Shown: piece after piece, positions 11,530 to 21,740 of the stretch
Position numbering within the stretch: the stretch's first letter is position 1
Layout of the letters: each line of letters opens with the position of its first letter
NCBI GenBank assembly: GCA_030704615.1
Contig: CM060734.1
Span: forward strand, 35,418,042-35,482,041
Source: Takakia lepidozioides
Taxonomy: Eukaryota; Streptophyta; Takakiopsida; Takakiales; Takakiaceae
Direction of reading: 5' to 3'
DNA: 64,000 bases
Notes under the pieces: generated by a model
The model's database searches: none
Told to the model about the DNA's origin: nothing
The model's input: only the letters and a program-made list of their open reading frames with translations
Translations under genes and position numbers: made by a program

Positions 11530-11740
11530 GACTTTCCTCCTGATGTGGGCTTTTGTAAAGACTTTCCTCGTGATGTGGGTTTTTTTAATATCTTTCCTCG
11601 TGATGTGGGTTTTTGTAAAGACTTTCCTCCTGATGTGGGTTTTTGTAAAGACTTTCCTCCTGATGTGGGTTTTTTTTAATGTCTTTCCTCCTGATGTGGG
11701 CTGTTGTAAAGACTTTCCTCCTGATGTGGGTTTTTCCAAG
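11530..11740 (+). repeat. 30-bp minisatellite, seven copies
   Basis: Units of about 30 bp with the core ACTTTCCTCCTGATGTGGG and a linker TTTTGTAAAG start near 11531, 11561, 11591, 11621, 11651, 11682 and 11712. The period is a multiple of three, so both strands translate as 10-residue repeats, which looks protein-like but has no support as a gene. A single diverged unit recurs at about 12997-13035. Confidence 0.9.
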
Positions 11741-11844
11741 TAATTCCAATGCTTATGGAATTTTTGCAGTGTCGGGCTTGATACCCAGACCCTACCAAAA
11801 TCGATACCAGAGGTGGATTGATATCCGGCGGGTATAAACCAGTG

Positions 11845-11885
11845 TTGGGCGGGTATATATGTTGACATATATACCCGGCCGGGTA
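11845..11885. repeat. Perfect palindrome CGGGTATATATGT / ACATATATACCCG
   Basis: Two 13-bp arms flank a TG spacer, followed by CCGGCCGGG. It lies between the 30-bp minisatellite and a SINE copy and could be a foldback tip or cruciform. No associated gene. Confidence 0.6.
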
Positions 11886-11949
11886 ATAATCAGGGTTAGG
11901 GTTTAGTGTTATGAACTATAAACATTTCAAATACTCTGGGGAGGGTGAT

Positions 11950-12075
11950 TTGGTTTTTTTTTTTTTTTGAAAAGGAAACCTGGGAGTGACTGCTCACAAT
12001 TCAGGCCCTTGAGGAGGGGGAAAAATTAACCCCTTTCCGATAAGCCATTGGGCACACAGGAGGGAAACGTCACCA
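11950..12075 (-). mobile_element. SINE copy, 3' part (minus strand)
   Basis: Read on the minus strand, this ends with CAAGGGCCTGAATTGTGAGC, then AGTCACTCCCAGGTTTCC and a poly(A) that appears as T14 near 11956 on plus. The element at 61871-62100 has the same order (CAAGGGGCCTGATTTGTGAG, GCTCCCAGGT, TTTCCC, A-rich end) on the plus strand. Shared 3' sequence plus oligo(A) ends in two distant places indicates one SINE family. The tRNA-like head is not preserved here. Confidence 0.75.
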
Positions 12076-12598
12076 AGGGTAGATTGATACCGGGCAAGTA
12101 TATAATTATAGTACAGCACACTTACCATTTTAATCTATACCTGGATTTATCCAGCATTATTATTATTTTAATATGCAAGGAAGTGTTTCTGTTATATTTA
12201 TAGCGGAAGATAATAGGAATAATGTAAGAACTTAATGGACGCGTGTGATCTGACAGTACTTTCGCCGGCTTCCGGCAACCTGGGCTCCTCCGGCACGGCT
12301 CCTGTCAAATCCTCCCCACCCCATATTATCTCGGTTTCACTATTATAAATACTCCCAGTGGGTTGCAAGCTGTGGTGGGTAATGGAGGTGGCGAGGTTCT
12401 GGGTTCAGTTCCTGATGGGAGGCTGTGGCAGTGTAACCCCGGTTGTTGTAACCCTACACTCAGTGTAACCTTGATTGATGTAACCCTGGTGTAACCCTCT
12501 GTAACCTCGATTTCTCATGTAACTCTGGTTGGTCCATTTTATACTTAGTCAAATTTCGAGACCAAGTGTGGGTTACACCGACTGGACTTACTCCATAC

Positions 12599-12740
12599 TG
12601 TGTAACCCTGAGTGGAGTTATACACCTCATCCTGTAACCCGATGTAACCCCAAGTGGAGTTACATACCTCGTTGTGTAACCCGATGTAACCCCACGTGGA
12701 GTTACACACCTCGTCGTGTAACCCAGTGTAACCTAGTGTA
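12599..12740 (-). repeat. 42-bp minisatellite encoding 14-residue repeats
   Basis: Units start near 12599, 12643 and 12685 with a ~42-bp period; each contains GTAACCC, GTGGAGTTACA and ACCTCGT. GTAACCC heptads also scatter upstream (12430-12500). The minus-strand frame reads as near-perfect 14-residue repeats (core EVCNSTWGYIGLH) for 71 residues, but it has no domain and no gene context. Probably non-coding. Confidence 0.8.
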
Positions 12741-13059
12741 ACCCCGACTGGGGTTGACACTCCTTCAGTTCCATGTCACCCTCAAGAGCGGGTGGGGAAG
12801 ATATGACATGCCGGAAACTGGAACCGGCGTACCATCCTGTCAGAGGTTGCACGTGTACATTAAGTTCTTACATTATTCCTATTATCTTCCATTTATAGCA
12901 TTGATACCTGGGGCGGTTAAAAAACATGGTAGAAGCAGCAAGATTAGCCACCAACAAAGGACATACCGCATCACAGGTTCTTTCTTGTGAATATTTTTTG
13001 TGGGTTTCCTTAAAGACTTTCCTCCTCGTGTGATATTTTCTAATGACCTTCATCCTTTT

Positions 13060-15290
13060 TGGAACTTTTCGCTTATGAGTCAGACTTCTTTTATAGAATT
13101 TTGTGTGGTTGGCGAGGTGACTGTGCAGGAAAGCACAAGACATGGCACGGAAGGAAGGGAAGATGGAGGCAGCGGATGAGGAGGCCAGCTGTGGCGAGCC
13201 ACATCGCGGTGCATGGGGTGTTATGGCATCCAGTGACCCACGCAGTAGACGCTGCATGGTAGCGTAACGGCTCGACATTTTCCTCAAGTAAGATCACGTT
13301 GCTTTTGTGGCCAATCATGGCCGAGTTATGAAGAAAGTTCTTGCATGTTGTTGTTTCTGGCAGGGGGACGATGGTGAGGTGCGGTATGTAGTGGGCTTTG
13401 TGAACTGTAGGATTTCTCAGTTTTGGCGTTTTGTGCGCACATTGTGGTGTGTGTGCGGGTTTTGGAGGGGTTTTGTTGTTGTTTGTGGCGCCTGTTGTCT
13501 TGTCGCCGATGCAGAACTCTGCTTATTAGATTGTGTGTGGGGCTCTGCTTTAATTCCTGGCGCTGGTCTTGTCAGAAGCTTCAAGTGATCTCTCCAGTTG
13601 GGGATGTTGCACGTAGTTTTTGCGTTACCATCAATGTGGAGTCGGGAGGTTTCTGTAGCTAGATGGTGGCTACTTGTCCACGTGGGGTTGTCGTTTTACA
13701 TCGGCTCCTTCTCAAAGATCAGCTCGCCAGAGCTTACGTCACTAGTATATTTCTCGCATGTCCGTATTAGGAGAGCATACTATTTAGTATTCATGATGTG
13801 GCATATATAGTAAGACAAGGCAGATCTATAACTGGAACCAACACGGGCCAAGAGGATTGCTGGGTCGCTGGATGGGAAGAAGAGAGAGTGGGTTGTGAAG
13901 CTTTGCATCCTCTTGTCGCCGTAGGGACTCGGGGAACTCAACCATGGTATCAATCTTGCTGGTGATTATCAGTGTTTACGCCAACAGCTTGACTCCGTCG
14001 TTGAATTTTGTGAGAAATTCAACGACGCTAGTATTGGGAGAAAGGCTGCGAATCATGCGAAAGATCGATTCACACCATCGCAGGACCAGCAAAAGATGTT
14101 GCTATTCATTTGAGATTTGTGTTCCAGCGGTCGAGTGCCGAGGAAACTCATTGTCCATAACCCTTCCTCCTCCTATTACCTTGGGACCGCAAGATCTGAT
14201 CATGCGCTTTGTGAATCTGATGAGATACGCATCACATAACGAGTTGGAGGGATTGATGTACCTACCTCTGTGAAAAAAAATTGCGGGTGATTGCTGGTCA
14301 GTTTACATTCCTGGATTGTGGCCAGGATCTATTCAGTGCCCCAACTGGATGATTCGAACTTGTCAAGCCTAATGTACAGACCTATCGAAGTGGGCATATG
14401 TCACATTGCTGATCAATTGAGAATCGTAACAAATCGGCAGTTGTCAGTAGTCCCCGACCCTAGTATTAACACTTGTTACAAGTGTTGATTGTTAGGACTT
14501 CCAAGTGACATAGAGCTATGCTCTGGTCTGAAGTCTGAGCATATCCTAGATCATACCAGCTGGGTACCTACAGGTTTTCTGGCTCTGTAGGGAGTTGTTG
14601 AAACGACATACGATGCATCTGATCTGTAAACCCCTTAAGTTGTAGGTGTCTCTCTCTAATTCAAGTCACTTGAAATTCGGACTCTGAAGCTTTGACGGAG
14701 AAGTTGAGACAGCATTGAACACGACATAGTACCCAACGAGCTACAATGGCGAGGGCCTCAAAAGCATACGGTTTTACTACTACTTTTCAGTCCGGCCGAC
14801 CCATTCATTCCTGGCAGCCTCTCCTAGTGCAAATTATCCTTTGCAACTGGTTACCACAGCGGTGTGGACACGCCCTGCACGAGTGCCGATCTTCACTGAC
14901 AGACAGGGGATTCCTGATTATTAGTAGACAACTTAAGAGACTGACCACATGAGGAGAACAAGGGGCTCTGCCACTGCCTTGCTCTTTTGATTTTAGGGTT
15001 GTTGTTTTATACTTTTCCCTATGACTTCATGAATCATGCCCATCGATCCTCCATAGACTAGGCTTAATGGATTAGCCTAGGCAAGATGTCTCCACAATGC
15101 CTCTATCCCTTGTGGGACAAAGCCAATAAAGTTGACATATCAAACTTTCTAGTGCTCACAGCATCTGTTGATGTTTGATAAGATCTTCCAAGGACAATCC
15201 ATAATATAACCATCAAAGTCGAAACAAATCCTTGGTTTTTGTGGGACTTAGACATTTCAGCTCCATTGGTGTGTTTTGTTGAATGAGCCG
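13060..15290. other. Gene-poor stretch with a coding-like relic
   Basis: Mostly featureless. From about 13927 to 14127 one plus-strand frame reads ~65 residues with protein-like composition (LNHGINLAGDYQCLRQQLDS through QQKMLLFI), bounded by stops. It has no recognised family and may be a transposon fragment. A perfect 13-bp stem with a 6-nt loop (CGTCGTTGAATTT, then its complement) lies within it at about 13996-14029. Confidence 0.35.
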
Positions 15291-15291
15291 A

Positions 15292-16494
15292 TTATGTCAG
15301 GTTTTCTTGAGCGGTCTTTGACCTCTTGATCCACGACTTGAATTGAATATCAATTCCATCAAGATTTGAACTGCAGAGTGAAAATCACTTTTCACTCCAT
15401 TTTGAATGCGCAAAATGGCCCTGGATGGGCGCTAAAGTTGCATAAAAGGAATTAATGAATGCAAAATTAACCAAGGTTTGAAACCCGGGCCGGTGTCGAT
15501 AACACCAATTTTGTCAGCACACACAGACACCTAAACTGGACTTGTGGGACGGCGAGGGGCACAGAGTCGTGCAAGTGGAAGGGCAAAGAGAATGAGAGGC
15601 AGGGAGGGATATGACAAGGGAGGAGAGAAGGGAAAAGGAAAGATGGACAGAAGAAGAGCAGGAACCAGAAGGACAGAGAGAGAACAGAGAAGGCGAAACG
15701 AAATCAGGAAAGAAGGAAACTAGGGTGCAAACTGAACATGAGGGAGCAAGAACATAGGCAGTTGAATTTTTACTGATACTCAAAGCTACGCCTAACTACA
15801 AACTCCAGCTTTTCCATCCTTGTGTTTGGCAGGGGAGGAAGCCATCCTCATGATCCTTGAAGAACCTAAACACGTCTGTTAATAAATCGCCCCTTCAGAT
15901 CATCATATCCTACAGCATCGTCAAAGCCAGCCAGCCAACCAAACTGGTGATCTGAAAAAGAAATCATCCTCATCCCTCCACTACTAACTTACGTACACTT
16001 CCATACACAAAACACTCTTGGGCTATAACTTTCAGCTACCAATACATACTGGCCACCCTCTTGCACAAAGATTTATCAATGCGAGAGCTTAGTCAACTCT
16101 TAACTAAGCTGTTGCACAAAGACAGTAAACAGGCTCTGTTTCCATATGGCAAAAGTACAAGAGTGGGGGTATGGTGCAACCTGGCAGCTTAAGGCATAAA
16201 GTCTGTCAATCAAGTCCCAAAACTGCGATCACCAGCGTCACCAAGCCCTGGTACAATATACCTGCAGCCCCATGTCAGCATCCACCCATCTTGTTATTTC
16301 CTCTCTTGGTTCTAATGGTTATAGTATGATTTCACATGCACTACTTGAACATCAGTGCACACCATGGCAGGCTCAAGAGTAGCACGTACTCCCTCCAGGT
16401 CACTCAGCTGCAGTTCAAATCTTGATGGAATTGACATTCAATTCAAGTCGTGAATCAAGAGGCCAAAGACCGCTAACGAAAACCTGACATATGC
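15292..16494. repeat. Pair of ~85-bp inverted repeats 1 kb apart
   Basis: The left arm (about 15292-15377: TATGTCAGGTTTTC through GAACTGCAG) is matched by the reverse complement of 16408-16494 at roughly 90 percent identity by eye, sharing GCGGTCTTTG, CCTCTTGAT, ACGACTTGAATTGAAT and CAATTCCATCAAGATTTGAA. The ~1.03-kb interior has no domain-bearing frame and is purine-rich near 15540-15720. The right arm lies in the last-but-one intron of UPP, so the element spans the UPP 3' end, including its terminal exon. A non-autonomous TIR element or an inverted duplication fits. Confidence 0.85.
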
Positions 16495-19400
16495 ACAAAT
16501 ACACATCCACCCAAACACAGGACTGAAATGCTCAAACAGGTTGGTTGCCTTAAGACTTGTAACCTATACTTATTCCAAAGCTCCTACAGAGCTGAGGTTT
16601 TGGCAGCCACTGTGGGTGACTTCAAAGCTTTACTGAGTGCCCAACATGCTCTCATTGCAGCGCTACCAGGCATGGCAGCATCTTAATACATGGATGGTGT
16701 GAAACCTTACCCTTTATCATTCAACTCGGGATCAATAATACCTACGTACACCCGCAGCCTGCACATCACATCACGGACATACTTCATTACCCATTTTTAA
16801 CTTCTCCACCCATGGGCAACCAACCACAATTTTACCCACCAACCAGAATAGACACTGAATTAGAGAGTTGTGTATCAATACATACCCAGGAAACTTCTCA
16901 CTCAATAACTTCAATGCTGGTGGAGCAGCAACAGCAGCCACCTACACAGGTAAGCCACACAATTAAGTCTTGTTCCTTGTGCACCACAATCTGCAGTTGT
17001 GAACAGAAGATATGGGAAAACAGCCACTCCACAAATGACTTCCATCAATTTCACTCACCACCCGCATCAGCTTGTGATCAACACCTCGTTTCTTCAGCTC
17101 GTCAATGGCAGCAACAATTGTTCCACCTGCCATGCCAACGGCCGCCCTTCATCGATGCTGCCACCACAGCACAAGCAAAGGATGAAGAGGACCCCGCACA
17201 ATTGGAAACCTCATATATGTTTAAATTTAGCCTGCAACATTATCCACAATTGCAGGTTCTCACAAAAGACACCAGACTACCTGTTGCAAGCATGGGATCA
17301 GCGACCAGCACCCTTGAACCCTCTGCAAAATGGTCTGGCAGCCTGCATAACATGAAACATGCTTCAGCATGATCCCAGCATCCACACTTCATAGCACTGT
17401 TGTCATCTGGCCATAAACTGCTTTGCCTTTTGCAACAAATACAGTAGCTTTCTGGCCATGACGTGAGCAGCAATCATCCAACTGATTGGCACGATGGGAA
17501 TAAAAATTCCTTCAGTACTATGATAACACCGTCACTCAACTTGAAGAACCAGAAAAATACTATAACTAAGATAAACTAGTGGTTCAACGCACTTGTTCAA
17601 ATACATGGAAGGTTGAAGGCTTGTCTCATCTCGTACAAATCCTACATCAAACAACCCACACACATATATGAAGACCTTGTCATTCCATCATGAGAGAATG
17701 TTTTCCTTGTGAGCAGAAACAACCCTCGGCTAATCTATCTCAGTCACCATATCCTTTCCTTAGTCATTGACAACTGATGAGGCTACAAATATGACCTCAG
17801 ATCACCCGCTGCCACAGGGAGAGTGTCTCAGCTTGTAAGACAGGGTAATGGCTGCAAACAAGGTTAGGACTAAGGACTCAGAAACAGTGACCTTTTTTGC
17901 ATGCAACACAGGTAAGACCCTGCAAGATGAGTATTTTAGAAACCAATTGTGCCAAAATGCCAGACGAGCTATTGTCATGGACAGTGCTAGCACTGACTAA
18001 GGGTTGAGTTGAGTGCACACCAAGATGGTAGGTTTGTGTAGCAGGCAGCACTGATGCCACATGTTCCACCAACACCAGCCCTGCTCTAAGAATAGGCACC
18101 ACCTGCCACAGGCCAGTCCTGGTCCAGTCAGCTCCGCCACTTGCAAGTGCCATTAAGTGGGACTGGCCAACAAACCTTTCATTGTCTTAATTCTTGTAAG
18201 CTTTATTCCCGTGAGACATGTGTAAGCCCCCAGCAGATTTCACAGCAGAGCCTGCCACAAGTGCATTCGAGGCCAGACGGCTTCTCTGTTGTTTTTGCTT
18301 TCAACTGTGGGGTGCAGGGCCTGCAGAGGACCTTGGATAGTGACTTTCTTGGAATGATTCAAAACTGAAACTATGGACCGTGCATTATGACTAGCACACA
18401 CAATCCTGGCTGGCCTTTCTGGGGTCTGAGTGAACTGAAGGAAAATTTGCAGAAAAAGTTGAATCCTGAGTCAACCATAAAGAGCTTGGTATAGGCAAAT
18501 AGGCACAACCAATGCAAGCTTACTTTGACAGGCTCTCTGGGATCAATGAACTCGACTGCTGCAACCCCACATGGTGTGTCCACTTCGCCGCTCACTGTTA
18601 CCTGTTGTCCATGTTGATCACCCACTCGTCAAGTTTTACCAGAACCTTTCAATGACCTGTAAGGCAGACAAGCTTAACTAAGAACAAGATTTTGATAGCA
18701 GCCTGGCAGCTTTGGACACACATGGGCTTCCCAGTTGGGTACAGGCTCGAAAGGGTTTAAGACTTCGAATACCAGATGTACTCGTTTCTCATTCATCTAT
18801 ACAGGGCGAGTCATGCTTTGGCAAACATGCGAATTATGCAATCCTGAATGCTCCAGTTTGTCTAACCCTTGAGACTTGCAGCAGTAGTTACCAGCCAATC
18901 ACGTGATGCTTCATAGATGAGAAGCCTGCCTAACTCTGCCATTGCACCTTCTGCACCATGCAAAGGCCACAATCACTCTCATTGGCTACCTTCCTGAGTC
19001 ATGCCTTTCAAAACCTGTTCTCAAGAAAATTTCCAGGAATTTTGCCAGCATATTGAACTCGCTACACACTGGAAACATTCAAGTTAACAAGTGGATCTTT
19101 CACCCTCAGAATCTATCATTCTCAACCATTCCATTGCAGATAGCTTCAGCAAGACTCCAACCTTGCCAGGTATGAGACAATGCAGGAACCTACTAAACAT
19201 GGGTGGTGGTGTGATGTCATTGCGAAGAACTGACACCCAGTGCTTGATTAAAGGATGAGGTGGTACATACACCTGCCACACATTGCAAGCAGGTCCAACT
19301 GACAGGATTCACTCTTTTGCTTTCAGGCCCAAGACAGCAACATAACACACTTCTGGAGGTCCGCAACCAGCCTTTTTTTTTTTCATCATTGGTCCACTTG

Positions 19401-20149
19401 TAAAACCCAACTATGTTTCGTACTTCATTGGCCACCCGAAATAAGGCTGACCTCAAGGATACTACGTGCAAACAAACCTGTTTTAACGATTGTGGTGACA
19501 AGTAATGCAGTGCACACTGCACACCATAAATTGATCAAGTATAATAACCAAGTGCTCCACCTCCCCCCATTGTACATGCAAAAGCACAAGACACGAAAGG
19601 GGGCATCGGGCATTAACAGAAACCACGAGCTAAGGGCAACACCACTGGTACCAGCATTTGGTTTGCACCAATCTGCTTGCCTTCAGTCGTGGCTGCACAA
19701 CTCCACAGCCATCGCTTTTTCGACCTTTCTATCGGTTGATATCCCCCCGGACGAAAATGGTGAATTTGTCGAGAGATACAATGCTGCATCATGGACAACC
19801 GCCTGAGTTTCCGTGCAAAATATCACATCCCCAAGTTCGTGCGGCGTGCACGTGGACCAACCCACCATCTAAATGCCCAAATTCACATTTTCTTTTCCAA
19901 ACGGCTATACCTTTTGGACACAGGCATCCAGGAAGAACTAGAGGACATCAGCCCAACCCGAAATTCAATAGAAAGAATTCCCCCAAGCCTTGCCTGCAGC
20001 TGCTGCACAGGTGGAATCGTAGAAAGAAGTGCCGATGAGGCCCTCGAGCAGGTGCTGGCAACGGCAGTGGGCGACAGCAGCAATGCTGGTTGTTGAGGTA
20101 GGCCCAGCATGGTGATGGCAGCGTCCTTGCAACAATGTTGGTGCAACAA
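16210..20149 (-). CDS. UPP: Uracil phosphoribosyltransferase, probably plastid, multi-exon
   Basis: Salvage enzyme converting uracil and PRPP to UMP. Exons on the minus strand, placed with consistent GT-AG sites and phases: 19272-19194 (VYVPPHPLIKHWVSVLRND), 18950-18892 (AMAELGRLLIYEASRDWL), 18601-18524 (VEFIDPREPVK), 18102-18021 (VVPILRAGLVLVEH), 17641-17593, 17342-17281 (VLVADPMLATG), 17126-17059 (GGTIVAAIDELKKRG), 16941-16886, 16758-16711 (LRVYVGIIDPELNDKG) and 16261-16210, ending YIVPGLGDAGDRSFGT-stop. VLVADPMLATGGT is the PRPP loop and PGLGDAGDR the uracil-binding end. The first exon is probably 20149-19911, an Ala/Ser-rich stretch like a plastid transit peptide. An exon joining it to 19272 was not found, so the N-terminus is provisional. 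The closest remembered relatives are plant plastid UPPs. Confidence 0.93.
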
Positions 20150-21740
20150 CCCACCGGCCTAACGTCTCGTCACACAAGCCTGTTCTTCGTGCTCCGCCAA
20201 TCTTGATGGAAGTATCCTCTTGATCCTGCAACCACTCTTCACACAAACACACTACTCTCACTTCATGTAAGCTTAGCCACTGTTACAAAGCCCATGACCT
20301 CGGCTTGAACGAGACCTCATTCATTCCTAAAAGATGATACTTAGGGCTGGATTATGATTATTCCTTTAGCTTCCCTGAAAAGGAAAAGAAAACCCCTGTC
20401 ATCTGTCTCTCTGCCTTTGGGTTTTGGCTCTGCCCCTGTAATGCCTCCATGGCTCAGAAAGGGGGTTTATTTTCCCCCTCAAGGCCCAGGGGGTCTTAGA
20501 TAGTAGTACAGTGTGAGGGTACCAGCTAGGTGAATGGAAGTGGGAGTTACAAGCATGCTTTGCATTTATTTCCTCATATTTTGTACATAGGCAAGCCAAT
20601 TGAAGAGATAAACTGAGAGCCTCAATCTGAACACAAAGAACATCATCTGTTGCAATCTGACCATCCAGCCAGTTGTGTTCCCACACCATTTGTGATTCAT
20701 TGCAGGTGGAACTATCCATCTACAATCGCCATGCCTCAAATGAAGAGGCTACTTTGGGAAAGGTTATGTTTGAATGTGCATGTGTCTTGCATGGTTTACA
20801 AGCCCATTCAGCTACCTCTACTATGTGAGAATATGGGTAACCTTTGGTGCGTTTCATCCAATTGGCTTTGTCTGCACACGCAAAACTGGTGACAACTTGT
20901 TGAACCATAGTTAGATGTGCCTGTAAAACGAAATTCAGTAAAATAGCTATGATCCGAACTACTATTCAAAGAATGCCTCGAACTCCTTGCAAGGAAGTGC
21001 CAACCAGTATTCCTCACCACATATCATACCTCCAAGGCGATCCATCCTTTTCGAAGGTTCACTAGAAGGACCTGGGCTCTGGTAATCTCCCCAATCACAA
21101 CTTGCTGCCACTAGTCTACTTGCCCAGACAAAACATGTCTCTAGGGTTCTTTTGTGGCTCTTTCTTTGCCACGAATACAGAAGCTGCCCTCTACCACCTA
21201 CAAATTGCAACTTACTCTTTTCTCAAACCCGGGTTAGTCTATTTCTAATGACTCTAGGATTGGGTTCATGTCTATTAAGTATAGGACCATGTCAAAGATG
21301 GGGATGTAGCACTGCTAAGGGGCACTAGTGCAGCAAAGCCATGTGGAATGCAGAAGTTCAAATGAAGACAAATCTGCCACCTAGGAAGGCTGGAGGCATG
21401 ACAGTGCATGGTTTTTAAAGTGTATCTCATAATTGTCCTCTAAAAAGAATCATAGAGACAATCCATAACACGATCTGTTGTGACACGAAAAAATCCTGAG
21501 TCTTCAGTGGAACAAACCCACCCCTTCAAAGGAGGAGGACACTGTCATTATGCTATCACCCGAGTCTGACAGAAACACACAACCCTCCACAGGTGTCATG
21601 TATACTCTGGATTAGCTCGAAGACTGGAAGTTGTAACCATATACTTTAGCTCTCCCGATAAAATTCCATCTAAAATGCCGCCCAACCTGCTGTACTGGTG
21701 CCAACTGCACTCGATCCCACCTTTGACGCGGCCGGCAAAC
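20150..21740. other. Spacer between UPP and NECAP
   Basis: About 1.6 kb upstream of UPP and downstream of NECAP, both minus-strand. It should hold the UPP promoter and 5' UTR and the NECAP 3' UTR. Only short frames without domains were seen; a T-rich minus-strand tract near 20390 is the only low-complexity feature. Confidence 0.4.

Noticed and set aside
11530-11740. CRISPR-like regular 30-bp repeats
   Set aside because: Units are contiguous with no unique spacers, and the genome is eukaryotic. It is a minisatellite.
12420-12740. Interstitial telomere repeat (GTAACCC heptads)
   Set aside because: Plant telomeric repeat is CCCTAAA/TTTAGGG; GTAACCC does not match and the period is 42 bp.
16812-17372. 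186-residue plus-strand open frame
   Set aside because: It lies antisense over UPP exons (VLVADPMLATG, GGTIVAAIDEL), which explain its openness; composition is low-complexity Gln/His/Ser.
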